A DNA stretch of 38,674 nucleotides, from the NCBI GenBank assembly GCA_016793115.1, contig JAEUIN010000149.1:1-38674 (forward strand), given 5' to 3'. The position numbers and the translations under genes were made by a program. Positions within the stretch are counted from its first letter, which is position 1; each line of letters begins with the position of its first letter. Below the pieces are notes generated by a model, which saw only the letters and a list, made by a program, of their open reading frames with translations, was not told the origin of the DNA and ran no database searches. This document shows, piece after piece, positions 1 to 7,741 of the stretch. This stretch comes from Planctomycetaceae bacterium. Lineage in GTDB: Bacteria > Planctomycetota > Planctomycetia > Pirellulales > PNKZ01.

Positions 1-54
1 GACGCTCAACGTCCTGATCCTCAGACGCGGAGAGCTTTTCGACAGAGCAGGGCT

Positions 55-92
55 GGTCTCATTACTGACGCTCCCTCGAAGAAAAAGAGACC
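55..92. repeat. Interspersed inverted repeat, GGTCTC/GAGACC family, copy 1
   Basis: The arms GGTCTC (55-60) and GAGACC (87-92) enclose a spacer that includes GACGCTCCCTCGAA. The same arms and spacer core recur at 13484-13518, and related copies lie at 2099-2138 and 13813-13850. All copies are intergenic, so this is a dispersed hairpin repeat and not part of a gene. Confidence 0.65.
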
Positions 93-125
93 TGATGACC
101 TGCCCCCTCTATTGCTCTTCGATTC

Positions 126-247
126 GCGGGTGGCCCCGACAACTCGTTGTCGGGGTCGCGCAGCGACAAGAGAATCCTCTTGCGCCTACGGCGCACGGAC
201 AACAAGTTGTCCTCCGTGCCCTGCGGCTCGAGCGGGTGGCTAGACGG
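126..247. repeat. Multi-hairpin intergenic element
   Basis: About 120 bases hold four adjacent stem-loops: CCCCGACAAC/GTTGTCGGGG (134-143 with 146-155), CAAGAG/CTCTTG (167-172 with 177-182), TGCGCC/GGCGCA (181-186 with 190-195) and GCACGG+ACAAC paired with GTTGT+CCGTGC (193-203 with 206-219, with a small bulge). GGGTGGC occurs near both ends (128-134 and 234-240). The second and third stems, and the third and fourth, overlap slightly and so are alternatives. Short open frames cross it on both strands but have no coding features. I read it as a structured dispersed repeat, of unknown function. Confidence 0.55.
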
Positions 248-255
248 CAATGCGC

Positions 256-660
256 TCACGTGGTTTCCATTGGTATGAGCGTTTCGAGCATTCGTCGTAC
301 ATCGGCCGACTGCGCCTCGACGATCTCAGGCGGGCCTACGTGGGTTGCGTAGACCAAGAGCGGACCTGTGAAGAGCCAGTGCATCATCCACTGACCGCGA
401 TCGTCGCGAAAACCGGCCGTGATGCCTTCGAATGCACCTACCGAGACTCTCTCGAACTGTGTTCCGTCCGGTACAGCGTCTGAGGCGAACTCGAGTGCAT
501 CCTCCTCCGTGACGACGTCAGCATCCTTGCGTGCCGCGCTGATCTGAAATGCCCCCTCCTCGTTCTCTCGAGTCAGCGTAGTGCAGGATTCATCATCGTT
601 AACATCCCATCCATCGGCGATCCCGATGGCCCACCAATCAGATTCGAATCGTCTGTTCAT
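256..660 (-). CDS. Hypothetical protein, 134 aa
   Basis: I do not recognise the family. The 134-residue acidic protein has no signal peptide and no membrane segment, and is rich in Trp, Asp and Glu, suggesting a small soluble cytoplasmic protein. The ATG at 658-660 is the natural start. A 12-base sequence that includes this start codon (CATTGCCGTCTA, 658-669) occurs inverted at 241-252, just past the stop, so the gene is bracketed by a perfect inverted repeat. It is followed by a multi-hairpin repeat. The frame is clean and codon use is moderate, so it is probably a real gene in an accessory strip, but the function is unknown. Confidence 0.6.
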   Translation of the reverse strand: MNRRFESDWWAIGIADGWDVNDDESCTTLTRENEEGAFQISAARKDADVVTEEDALEFASDAVPDGTQFERVSVGAFEGITAGFRDDRGQWMMHWLFTGPLLVYATHVGPPEIVEAQSADVRRMLETLIPMETT

Positions 661-981
661 TGCCGTCTAACGTCCGTGATCAGTTGAGCCACAGTGCCGA
701 CTAGCAGTGCCGACTAGCAGTGCCGACTTGATTAAACAATATAGCGGGCAAGTGCCGGCGTTTGCTCCGGTCCGCAGTCGTATCACGACGAATCGTATCC
801 GGTACCCAAGCCGGCTGCCATCGGAAGCGCCGCGCTGAAGCGAATCAAAATTGTCGCTTGGTCACCCTCACCCTGGCCCTCTCCCTGAATCGAGATTGTT
901 GGGCGATGGAGCGCACGTCTCAGGGAGAGGGAATTGAACGGCGCGTGGGGTGTGCCGCGTTGTGGGGCGGTGGCCGTTTGC
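661..981. other. Gene-free stretch with tandem and hairpin repeats
   Basis: No convincing gene is present; the open frame at 762-1367 on the plus strand has shadow-like composition and overlaps the DUF4375 gene. The stretch holds GTCTAAC at 665-671, a 12-base motif GATCAGTTGAGC at 678-689 that recurs at 1504-1515, three tandem copies of the 13-mer CAGTGCCGACTAG (692-704, 705-717, and 718-729 imperfect), an AT-rich patch near 728-745, and the large hairpin repeat at 853-957. Confidence 0.6.
853..957. repeat. Dispersed hairpin repeat with conserved loop, copy 1
   Basis: A perfect 12-base inverted repeat, CCCTCTCCCTGA (877-888) and TCAGGGAGAGGG (920-931), encloses a 31-base loop. The second copy at 13694-13788 has the same stem and an identical loop, and the similarity continues on both sides (TTGTCGCTT upstream, GGCGCGTGGGG downstream). 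It contains CCCTCACCC, the core of the REP-like repeats found elsewhere in the window. Confidence 0.75.
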
Positions 982-1479
982 TTAGCCGTTTGTTAAACCG
1001 GCGGTCTCGAGCGCGTACTGATCCATCATCGCAAACAGGTTTTCCATGCGCTTCGCCGCGTAGTATTTGTCGTCGAGCAGGTAAAAAGGATCCCAATCCT
1101 CGCGACGATCACCAGGGCCTTCAAGTTCTGACAGACGTGCGAATCGGGAATCGCGATCACGTGGAAAGTCCGAACCGAACATCCGGATGGCGGATTCGAC
1201 CAACTCCGAACAATGAACCGATCCAATGGACCGGTAACCAGCGAGCGCTTCGGGCGCTAAAATACCGGCGGAGTTGGAAAAGAACTGATGAAAGCCGCCG
1301 TTGCACACCTCGGAGTTGCACCACCACACGGCAAGCAGATGTCCGACGGCCGCCGGAACAGCTTTGAAGTCCGACAGTAATTCGTCCGGATCGCCGAAAA
1401 TATCGACGCGTTCCCGGTACGGATCAATAGCGCGCCACGCCGCCTCGCCCGGCTGCTGCGATCGGGGTAGATCAGTCAT
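982..1479 (-). CDS. DUF4375 (DMP19-like) domain protein
   Basis: The 165-residue soluble protein carries the hallmark of the DUF4375/DMP19-like family: a WWCNSEVCNGGFHQFFSN core near residues 53-70, followed by a helical segment (APEALAGYRSIG). Members are small proteins of poorly known function that occur widely in accessory regions; some relatives were described as DNA-mimic proteins, but that role should not be assumed here. I chose the ATG at 1477-1479; an in-frame GTG at 1495-1497 would add six residues. It follows the secreted-protein gene on the same strand, with a hairpin repeat between them, so it is probably transcribed separately. Confidence 0.75.
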   Translation of the reverse strand: MTDLPRSQQPGEAAWRAIDPYRERVDIFGDPDELLSDFKAVPAAVGHLLAVWWCNSEVCNGGFHQFFSNSAGILAPEALAGYRSIGSVHCSELVESAIRMFGSDFPRDRDSRFARLSELEGPGDRREDWDPFYLLDDKYYAAKRMENLFAMMDQYALETAGLTNG

Positions 1480-1515
1480 TTGATGGAGCCCACTCACGTC
1501 GCCGATCAGTTGAGC

Positions 1516-1548
1516 AAAAAAGATGTCAGGCCGCCTGACACCTTTTTT
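1516..1548. terminator. Hairpin AAAAAAGATGTCAGG/CCTGACACCTTTTTT
   Basis: Two 15-base arms (1516-1530 and 1534-1548) pair with a single mismatch around a CCG loop. The A-run and T-run flanks would allow intrinsic termination on both strands. It lies just past the stop of the minus-strand gene ending at 1561. The unit ACTGACACCTTTTTA is repeated at 1549-1563, and a fragment CTGACACCTTTTA is at 13529-13541, so it also belongs to a dispersed repeat family. Confidence 0.6.
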
Positions 1549-1560
1549 ACTGACACCTTT

Positions 1561-2046
1561 TTACTCCACGATTCGGTCCGACCAGACCGTTCGTGGTGTG
1601 GGCTCCGTCCCGTTTCCAAGAGTGTACGTAACGCCGATCCGAATGGGGAAACGAATCCGCTTTGTGTCGATGTTAACCGATATCACGGACGACTCGCCGG
1701 GGCGAATCACGCATTGGCGCAAGCCGGTGCCGCAGAACCATCCGACGCCGTGATTTTTCCATTCCCCGTCGGTCCAAGTCTGGATTTGGTACCACGGGTG
1801 CGCTTCTCCGTACCCGTCAAACGAAATCGGGGTGTCCGCGGCATTGATCAACCTCACTTTCAATACGTGAAAGTCGCGTTCTTCAAGTTTATGGACCTGA
1901 TGACTTTCAACGTAGAGGGCGAGGGAAGTCACGTTTTCGTACTGCGGCGGGATCGGCTCGACCGTGCGTGTTTCCTCGGCGGCAAGGAAAACGCCGTGTG
2001 CGGAGGCGAGCATCAAAACGGCGAATGCGAGCCATTTCATAGACAT
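1561..2046 (-). CDS. Secreted hypothetical protein, 161 aa
   Basis: The protein starts with a typical Sec signal peptide (MSMKWLAFAVLMLASAHG, cleavage probably near residues 18-23). The mature part looks beta-rich, with alternating hydrophobic residues and a segment on local modification of ligand-like loops (WFCGTGLRQCVIRPGES) holding two Cys that could form a disulfide. The layout resembles a small immunoglobulin-like or C2-like extracellular domain, but I cannot assign a family. The ATG at 2044-2046 is supported by the signal peptide directly after it. The stop codon overlaps a repeat-derived hairpin that may terminate transcription. Confidence 0.65.
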   Translation of the reverse strand: MSMKWLAFAVLMLASAHGVFLAAEETRTVEPIPPQYENVTSLALYVESHQVHKLEERDFHVLKVRLINAADTPISFDGYGEAHPWYQIQTWTDGEWKNHGVGWFCGTGLRQCVIRPGESSVISVNIDTKRIRFPIRIGVTYTLGNGTEPTPRTVWSDRIVE

Positions 2047-2504
2047 CTCGATCGCGTCCAGCGATTTGAGGTCACAAGTGACGCCGAAGAATAAGAGTGG
2101 TCAGGTCTCAGTACTGAGCCTCATAGGGAGGCCTGACCCTTTATATTTCCTCTGCGTCGTACGATTACGATCAGCCGCGGGCTCGAAGTGACCAGACTCG
2201 GCACGAGTCTAACGCGCCCGAAGCCGACGAGCTAATCGGCTTTCGACTGCGGGTCCGCTGGATCGCGCGGTTAGCCGAATTGGAGGTGGCTGGAACCTTT
2301 TAATTGCTCAGTCAGCTCAGCCGAATGACGCGGCCCGTTTCCGAAAGCTGCCGAAGGTGCACCGCATAAATGCTTTCAAGGGGATCCCGATCATAATAAT
2401 ATGAGAATTATTCTGAATTAGGGATTTTGCGCCTTGGCGGGCACGGGTCAGCCACTCAATATAGTGGGTTTAAGCCTGTCGTTTCGGCAAGACTTGAGCT
2501 TGAT
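2047..2504. other. Gene-free stretch: repeat hairpin, attC-like element, AT-rich leader of the sigma gene
   Basis: No gene seen. It holds a diverged repeat hairpin (GGTCAGG 2099-2105 with CCTGACC 2132-2138, plus the palindrome CTCAGTACTGAG at 2107-2118). It also holds a 70-base segment from GTCTAAC (2207-2213) to GTTAGCC (2270-2276) that resembles an integron attC outline, and GGAACCTTTT at 2292-2301, which resembles an ECF-type -35 box. An AT-rich stem AATAAT/ATTATT lies near 2396-2415. The last two could serve the sigma-factor gene that follows, but this is only suggestive. Confidence 0.4.
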
Positions 2505-3122
2505 ATGCCCGAGGCGACCGTTACCAGCCAGTGGTCGACATCGAGCGACTTGCTGTCGCGCGTGCGCGAGCGCGATCAGGCGGCTTGGGCGCGGTTCGTC
2601 GCGCTTTACGCGCCGCTGGTTTACGGCTGGTGCCGTCGGGCCGGAGCGTCGCCTGCCGACGCGGCCGACGTCGTGCAGGACGTCTTCGCCAAAGTCTTCA
2701 CGGCCATCGAACAGTTTCGCCACGATCGGGCCGGCGACACGCTCCGCGGCTGGTTGCGCGTGATCTGCCGCAACAAGCTGGTCGACCATTTGCGCAAGCG
2801 GGCCGACGAGCCGACGCCGACCGGCGGAACCGACGCCAAAGCCCGACTGGCCGAAGTGCCCGCCGGTTCCGAAAGCCCGTTGCCCGAAGATGACGAGCCG
2901 TCGCAAGCGGGCGATCGAGCGGCCCTCGTGCGCCGGGCCGCCGACATGGTCCGCAACGAGTTCGAGCCGCGCACTTGGCAGGCCTTCTGGGCGATGGCGG
3001 TCGACGGGCTCACGGCGGCCGACGCCGCGGAGAAACTCGGCATCTCGGCCGGGGCCGTACGTCAGGCTAAGTACGCCGTCTCACGGAGGTTACGTGAAGA
3101 ACTGGCCGGAGAATTCGACTAG
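2505..3122 (+). CDS. ECF-type RNA polymerase sigma factor
   Basis: The 205-residue protein has the two domains of an extracytoplasmic-function sigma factor. Region 2 spans about residues 12-85 (core binding and -10 recognition, with ADAADVVQDVFAKVF and a following RGWLRVICRNKLVDHLR). Region 4 spans about 145-200, with a helix-turn-helix (AADAAEKLGISAGAVRQAK) for -35 binding. The linker is acidic and proline-rich. The ATG at 2505 fits the family's usual N-terminus better than an upstream TTG at 2427. The kinase gene follows 95 bases later with the same orientation, a common planctomycete pairing; the kinase N-terminus carries an anti-sigma-like zinc motif, so it probably controls this factor (inference). 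Confidence 0.9.
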   Translation: MPEATVTSQWSTSSDLLSRVRERDQAAWARFVALYAPLVYGWCRRAGASPADAADVVQDVFAKVFTAIEQFRHDRAGDTLRGWLRVICRNKLVDHLRKRADEPTPTGGTDAKARLAEVPAGSESPLPEDDEPSQAGDRAALVRRAADMVRNEFEPRTWQAFWAMAVDGLTAADAAEKLGISAGAVRQAKYAVSRRLREELAGEFD

Positions 3123-3217
3123 CCGAAATCTTCGTCTGACGCCCGGCCGTTAGGTTGGGTGCGACGTTCGCCGAACTCGGCCCGCGTGAACCTGACCCTC
3201 GCCCAGCAGATGCGCCT

Positions 3218-6200
3218 ATGAACGCTTCCGGTCACCCGCAGTTGCAAGAGCTTTCCAGCTACGTGAGCGGCACGCTGCCGGAAAGCGATGCCTCGGCCGT
3301 GGCCAGGCACTTGGCCGATTGCCCGACGTGCGAGACGACGGTTCAGCAGATCGAAGCGAAGTCGGACACGATGCTCAGCGGCCTGCGCGGCAAACCGCCG
3401 GCCGAGCCGTACCTGAACGAGACTGAGTACCGCCGCGCGGCAAAAAACGCCGCGGCCGTCGCCGGGACCGCCGGTGCGGGCTCGGCCAAACCTGCCGCCG
3501 CCGCAAAAGTTTCGCAACCGTCGACCAAGGCGCCGTCGCCGCAGTTGGGGCCGTACAAACTTCTCGCAAAGCTCGGCGAAGGAGGGATGGGGGCCGTCTT
3601 CAAGGCGCAGCATGAGCATTTGGAAAAACTCGTCGCCATTAAGGTGCTGCCCAAGGCCGCGATGAACGACAAGGCGGCCGTCGATCGCTTCCGCCGCGAG
3701 ATGAAAGCCGTCGGCCGGCTGCACCATCCGAACATCGTGACGGCGCACGACGCCGGCGAGGCTCGCGGCGTGCACTTCCTGGTGATGGAGTACGTCGAAG
3801 GGAGCGATCTTTCGAGCCTCGTGAAGAAGCAGGGGCCGCTCAAGGTGGACGTCGCCGCGAGTTACGTCCTGCAGGCGGCTCGCGGCCTCGCGTTTGCGCA
3901 CGCCAAGGGAATCGTTCATCGCGATATTAAGCCGGCGAACTTGCTGGTCGACGGCGAGGGGACGGTCAAAATCCTCGATATGGGCCTGGCCCGGCTCGAC
4001 GGCGACGCCGCGACGAAAGACGCCAAAGACGGCCTCACGCAAACGGGCCAGGTGATGGGCACGGTCGACTACATGGCGCCGGAGCAGGCCTTTGATACGC
4101 ATCGGGCCGACGGCAAGGCCGACGTCTACTCGCTCGGCTGCACGCTCTATCGATTAGTCACCGGCAAGAACGCCTACGACGGCGACACGCTGGTGCAGAA
4201 GATTCTCGCGCACCGTGAGAACCCGATTCCGTCGCTGTGTGCGACGCGCGTGGAAGCGCCGGCCGCGCTCGACTCACTGTACCAGCGAATGATGGCCAAA
4301 CGGCCCGACGACCGGCCGACGATGGCCGAAGTCGCGCGGGAGTTGGAGGCGATTCAACTGCGCGGGACGACAATCGGCAACGGAGATACGGCGGGCATCG
4401 TCTCGACGGCCACCGACGACGGTCTGGCAAAGTCCGTGGTTCTCGATTTGGGCGTGAGTTCGAAGCCGACGCGTGCCGCAATCTCACCGGCGAAGAAACC
4501 TGCGACGGCGGGCAAAAGCGGCCGCGGCAAGAAACCGCCGTTGAAGCTGATCGCGGCAGGCTTCGGCGGGTTCGCCATGATTCTCGGCGGCGTATTGCTC
4601 TACATCGGCAATACGAAAATCGAAGTGCCCGACGGTGCCACGGCGAGCGTGGAAATCGATCCTTCCGGCAAACCGAACGTCCGCATTACGCTGCCGACCG
4701 CGACGCCGTCGACCGTTGCACCCTCGACCGTTGCACCCTCGACCGTTGCCACGGCGTCACCTCGTACGACGACGCCGCTCCCGACGGCCAAGCCGGCCGC
4801 GGCAGCCGTAACGCCGTCGACGGCGAGCGGCCCCGTCGAGTTTCAAGGCAAGCGGTATCAGGCCTTTCGCGAAGTGTTGAGTTGGCACGCGGCTCGCGAT
4901 CGTTGTGTCGCTGAAGGGGGCCATTTGGCGATCGTACGTTCGCCCGCCGAGCAGACCTTCTTGATCGGCTTGCTGAAAGCGGCGCGGATGGATGCCGCTT
5001 GGATCGGGGCCACGGACGAGCAGAACGAAGGTGAATGGGTCTGGGTCGACCGCAGTCCGTGCAACTTCAAGGATTGGGACCAATACCAGCCCAACAACAA
5101 GCCGCCGGGTGAGCACTACGCGGCGATTGTCGTTAACTTCCAAGGACGGCCGCACAATGGTCGGTGGTCGGATCAACCGGCCGTCGCCACGGGCGAGCAT
5201 CCGACGATCGGCTTCATCTGCCAGTGGGACCGCGCCGACGGCTCGGCGATTTTCCCCTCGCCCCCTGGGGAAGAGTGGGCGGGGGCGAGGGGTTCGCCGC
5301 CGCCGGGCGACTATGCCCTTCGCTTCATGGACGGCGCGTCGGTGGAAGTTCCCACCCTATACGACGCGATCGATCCGGCCGGACCGTTGACCGTGGAATG
5401 TTGGCTCGCGCCGGGCTACTACTTGCCTGGCCAAGCGGAGCAACCCGGCTCGCAACTCGTGAAGTTCCTCAGATTCGGCGGCGAGGTTCCATGTTTAGGA
5501 GTCAGCGGCGGGCCGTTCTATTTGTGCATCGACAACAGCGGGAATTTCGATTTTCGCATCTACACCAATGAAATGCTGACTGGCCTCGGCGGTGCAGGCA
5601 AACCACCGCTGGCGCTTGCCAAACCGGGAGAACGCGGAACCAAGTCCACGTACATCACCGGCGGCGGCTCGAATAAGGCAAATCAGCGGCCGATCCATTT
5701 GGCCTGCATCTATCGCCAAGGCCGGGCCGAATTTTACGTCGCCGGAAAACGGTACTATCAAAAGGATCTGCCCCCCGTCACGCTTACGAATACCGATCGG
5801 CCGTTTGCGATTGGCGGAAGGCGTCGCGACGACAATGTCTGGTTCCACGGCTTCGTCAACGAAGTGCGGGTCTCGAAAACCGTGCGCTACGACACGGACT
5901 TCACGCCGCCGATGCGATTCGAGCCCGACGCCGAGACCGTCGCCCTCTATCACTTCGACGAAGGCGAGGGCGACGTACTCCGCGACGCCTCGGGCAACGG
6001 GCACGAGGGGAAGATCCTCGGCGCCAAATGGGTCCGCGCAGACGGTTCGGCAATTCCGGCCGCGGTGCGATCGAAAACGGCCGGTCCGGCCGCCGACCTC
6101 TCGGGTTCGAAAGTGTTCGACCTGCTGACTGACGACGAGAACTCGCAATGGAGCGAGCCAGAGAGACTTGGCGTCGTGAACACGGCGGCGGGAGAGTATG

Positions 6201-7741
6201 CGCCCTCCATCTCCGCGGATGCCAACGTGCTCGTGTTTCACGCGGCCCGACCGGACAGTCTCGGGCGCAAGTGGGACTTGTACATGGCGCAGCGTTCCCA
6301 CATCGACGAGCCGTTCCCTCAGGCCGTGAATCTTGGGCCGGCGGTCAATTCGGCGGAAGAAGACTACGCGCCCTCGCTTTCGGCAGACGGGCTTCGACTG
6401 TTGTTCTCGAGCCGCCGTAGTGCCAACGGCGATATTTACGAATCGACGCGGGCCTCGCGTGACGAGCCCTTCGGCCCGGCTCGTCTTTTGGAAGGAGGCA
6501 TCAATACGTTGAGTTCGGATTCGTCGTGTTCCCAAACGGCCGACGGTCGCGTCGTCGTCGTGAGTTCCACACTGGGGGCGCCTGGCGACGAACTTTATCA
6601 GATCGAGCGTACGGACGAGCGTTCGCCCTTTAGTCCGCGTCGTGCTCTTTCCACCGTCAACGGGCCGCACGACGACCGTTACCCTTGGCTTTCGGCCGAC
6701 GGACTCGTGCTGGTGTTCAACGAATACGAAGGGGAGCCGGCCGCGAATCGTGCGGCGAAGCTGTGGGCCGCCGCGCGTAAGAACGTCGCCGATGCGTTCG
6801 GCCCGCGCGTTCCGCTGACGCTACGCCCACCGGCAGGGGCGGTCTCCGGCATTCATCATCCATCGTTCAGCGGCGACGGCGGCTACGTTGTCTACAGCGC
6901 CCTGATCGCCGGGCAACAGTATCCGGATCTGTGGATGTCGCGTTGCGTACGACAAGACGGGGTTACGACGCCCGTCGCTTCCGATTCACCTGCCGCGCCG
7001 TCCGGCGATTGGCAGTCGCTCTTCGACGGCAAGACCTTCGCCGGTTGGTCGAGCGTCGGCGGGAAGGGGATTCAGCTCGATTGGAAAATCGAGGAAGGCG
7101 CGCTCGTCGCCACCGGCGGCAAAGCGCTGATCGCCACGGCGAAAGAATACGCTGACTACGAACTCGAATGGGAGTGGCAAGTCGGCCCCGGCGCCAACGG
7201 CGGCGTGCACTACGTTTGGCACGGCCAAACGGTCGAGTCGCCGTACGACGGCACGCTCGTCGCCGCACCCGAGTATCAAATCGTGGACAACGAGGGGCAT
7301 CCCAACGGAAAGCGACCGGAAAGTACCGCAGGTTCGATGTTCGGCATGTTCGCGCCGACGGAGCAGGCGGCGCGCAAGGTAGGGCAATGGAATCAGGCAA
7401 GGCTCGTCGTACGCGGCGCCGACATCGAGCATTGGCTCAACGGCAAAATGGTCCTGCGTTACACGCTCGGCGGCGAGGCCTGGAAGGCGCAACTCGCAAA
7501 GGCCCGTCGCGGCACGGTTCCGGAGTTTGGCAAGCCCGGCCCCGGCCGCATCGCGCTGCAAAGCAACACGGGCATCGTCCGTTATCGCAACATTCGGATT
7601 CGACCGCTCGCCGCAACTGCGAACAAAGTCTCGTCGCCGGCCGATCCGGCGTTTCAAACTTGGCCACTGCGGTCGTTGACCCGGTCGAGTGGCCGGCCTA
7701 ACCGCACATGGTCTGCCCTCACCGTCGCCAATCGCTTCTAA
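3218..7741 (+). CDS. Giant Ser/Thr protein kinase with zf-HC2, lectin, LamG, beta-propeller and DUF1080 domains
   Basis: A 1507-residue transmembrane kinase (start ATG 3218; an upstream TTG at 3155 adds 21 residues). Domain order: H31-x3-C35-x2-C38, as in zinc anti-sigma domains; protein kinase about 112-375, with G-loop LGEGGMGAVF (119-128), Lys142, HRD (234-236) and DMG instead of DFG (254-256), followed by MAPEQ; one membrane helix about 442-464; then outside the membrane a C-type lectin-like domain (540-670), a LamG-like domain (696-922), PD40-type propeller repeats (978-1245) and a C-terminal DUF1080 (3-keto-disaccharide hydrolase-like) domain (1264-1464). The catalytic residues look intact, so the kinase should be active. 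The outer part probably senses or binds glycans. The linker before LamG contains a translated REP-like palindrome (5254-5292), and the phrase RADGSAI occurs twice, flanking the LamG unit. Juxtaposition with the ECF sigma gene suggests one signalling module. Confidence 0.9.
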   Translation: MNASGHPQLQELSSYVSGTLPESDASAVARHLADCPTCETTVQQIEAKSDTMLSGLRGKPPAEPYLNETEYRRAAKNAAAVAGTAGAGSAKPAAAAKVSQPSTKAPSPQLGPYKLLAKLGEGGMGAVFKAQHEHLEKLVAIKVLPKAAMNDKAAVDRFRREMKAVGRLHHPNIVTAHDAGEARGVHFLVMEYVEGSDLSSLVKKQGPLKVDVAASYVLQAARGLAFAHAKGIVHRDIKPANLLVDGEGTVKILDMGLARLDGDAATKDAKDGLTQTGQVMGTVDYMAPEQAFDTHRADGKADVYSLGCTLYRLVTGKNAYDGDTLVQKILAHRENPIPSLCATRVEAPAALDSLYQRMMAKRPDDRPTMAEVARELEAIQLRGTTIGNGDTAGIVSTATDDGLAKSVVLDLGVSSKPTRAAISPAKKPATAGKSGRGKKPPLKLIAAGFGGFAMILGGVLLYIGNTKIEVPDGATASVEIDPSGKPNVRITLPTATPSTVAPSTVAPSTVATASPRTTTPLPTAKPAAAAVTPSTASGPVEFQGKRYQAFREVLSWHAARDRCVAEGGHLAIVRSPAEQTFLIGLLKAARMDAAWIGATDEQNEGEWVWVDRSPCNFKDWDQYQPNNKPPGEHYAAIVVNFQGRPHNGRWSDQPAVATGEHPTIGFICQWDRADGSAIFPSPPGEEWAGARGSPPPGDYALRFMDGASVEVPTLYDAIDPAGPLTVECWLAPGYYLPGQAEQPGSQLVKFLRFGGEVPCLGVSGGPFYLCIDNSGNFDFRIYTNEMLTGLGGAGKPPLALAKPGERGTKSTYITGGGSNKANQRPIHLACIYRQGRAEFYVAGKRYYQKDLPPVTLTNTDRPFAIGGRRRDDNVWFHGFVNEVRVSKTVRYDTDFTPPMRFEPDAETVALYHFDEGEGDVLRDASGNGHEGKILGAKWVRADGSAIPAAVRSKTAGPAADLSGSKVFDLLTDDENSQWSEPERLGVVNTAAGEYAPSISADANVLVFHAARPDSLGRKWDLYMAQRSHIDEPFPQAVNLGPAVNSAEEDYAPSLSADGLRLLFSSRRSANGDIYESTRASRDEPFGPARLLEGGINTLSSDSSCSQTADGRVVVVSSTLGAPGDELYQIERTDERSPFSPRRALSTVNGPHDDRYPWLSADGLVLVFNEYEGEPAANRAAKLWAAARKNVADAFGPRVPLTLRPPAGAVSGIHHPSFSGDGGYVVYSALIAGQQYPDLWMSRCVRQDGVTTPVASDSPAAPSGDWQSLFDGKTFAGWSSVGGKGIQLDWKIEEGALVATGGKALIATAKEYADYELEWEWQVGPGANGGVHYVWHGQTVESPYDGTLVAAPEYQIVDNEGHPNGKRPESTAGSMFGMFAPTEQAARKVGQWNQARLVVRGADIEHWLNGKMVLRYTLGGEAWKAQLAKARRGTVPEFGKPGPGRIALQSNTGIVRYRNIRIRPLAATANKVSSPADPAFQTWPLRSLTRSSGRPNRTWSALTVANRF
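4707..4751 (+). repeat. Three 15-base tandem repeats in the kinase gene
   Basis: The unit TCGACCGTTGCACCC occurs twice exactly and a third time with a changed end. It encodes repeats of TVAPS in the Pro/Thr/Ala-rich linker just outside the membrane helix. Repeat number here could vary between strains without breaking the frame. Confidence 0.7.
5254..5292. repeat. REP-like palindrome inside the kinase coding region
   Basis: Perfect 12-base arms CCCCTCGCCCCC (5254-5265) and GGGGGCGAGGGG (5281-5292) with a 15-base loop. It is translated in frame as a Pro/Gly-rich stretch (SPPGEEWAGARGSPPPG) between the lectin-like and LamG-like domains. It looks like the intergenic REP-like repeats at 23986 and 25471 and was probably inserted as such a repeat. 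Confidence 0.6.

Noticed and set aside
62..259. 65-codon minus-strand frame through the multi-hairpin element
   Set aside because: The protein is a translation of hairpin repeats (repeated Arg-rich runs) and overlaps palindromes; no coding sign.
692..729. Three 13-base tandem repeats considered as a CRISPR-like array
   Set aside because: The repeats are directly adjacent without spacers and are too short; no cas gene is present.
2207..2276. Integron attC site as a firm annotation
   Set aside because: Outer motifs and size fit, but the right box deviates from GTTRRRY, the stem is weak and no integrase is in the window; kept only as a tentative observation.
3119..4102. Long minus-strand open frame opposite the kinase gene
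   Set aside because: Its composition (Arg/Gly/His-rich, no domains) is the antisense shadow of the kinase catalytic domain, which is strongly conserved on the plus strand.
5495..6670. 391-codon minus-strand open frame opposite the LamG/propeller part of the kinase
   Set aside because: Arg/Val-rich shadow with no motif; the plus frame gives clear LamG- and PD40-type repeats.
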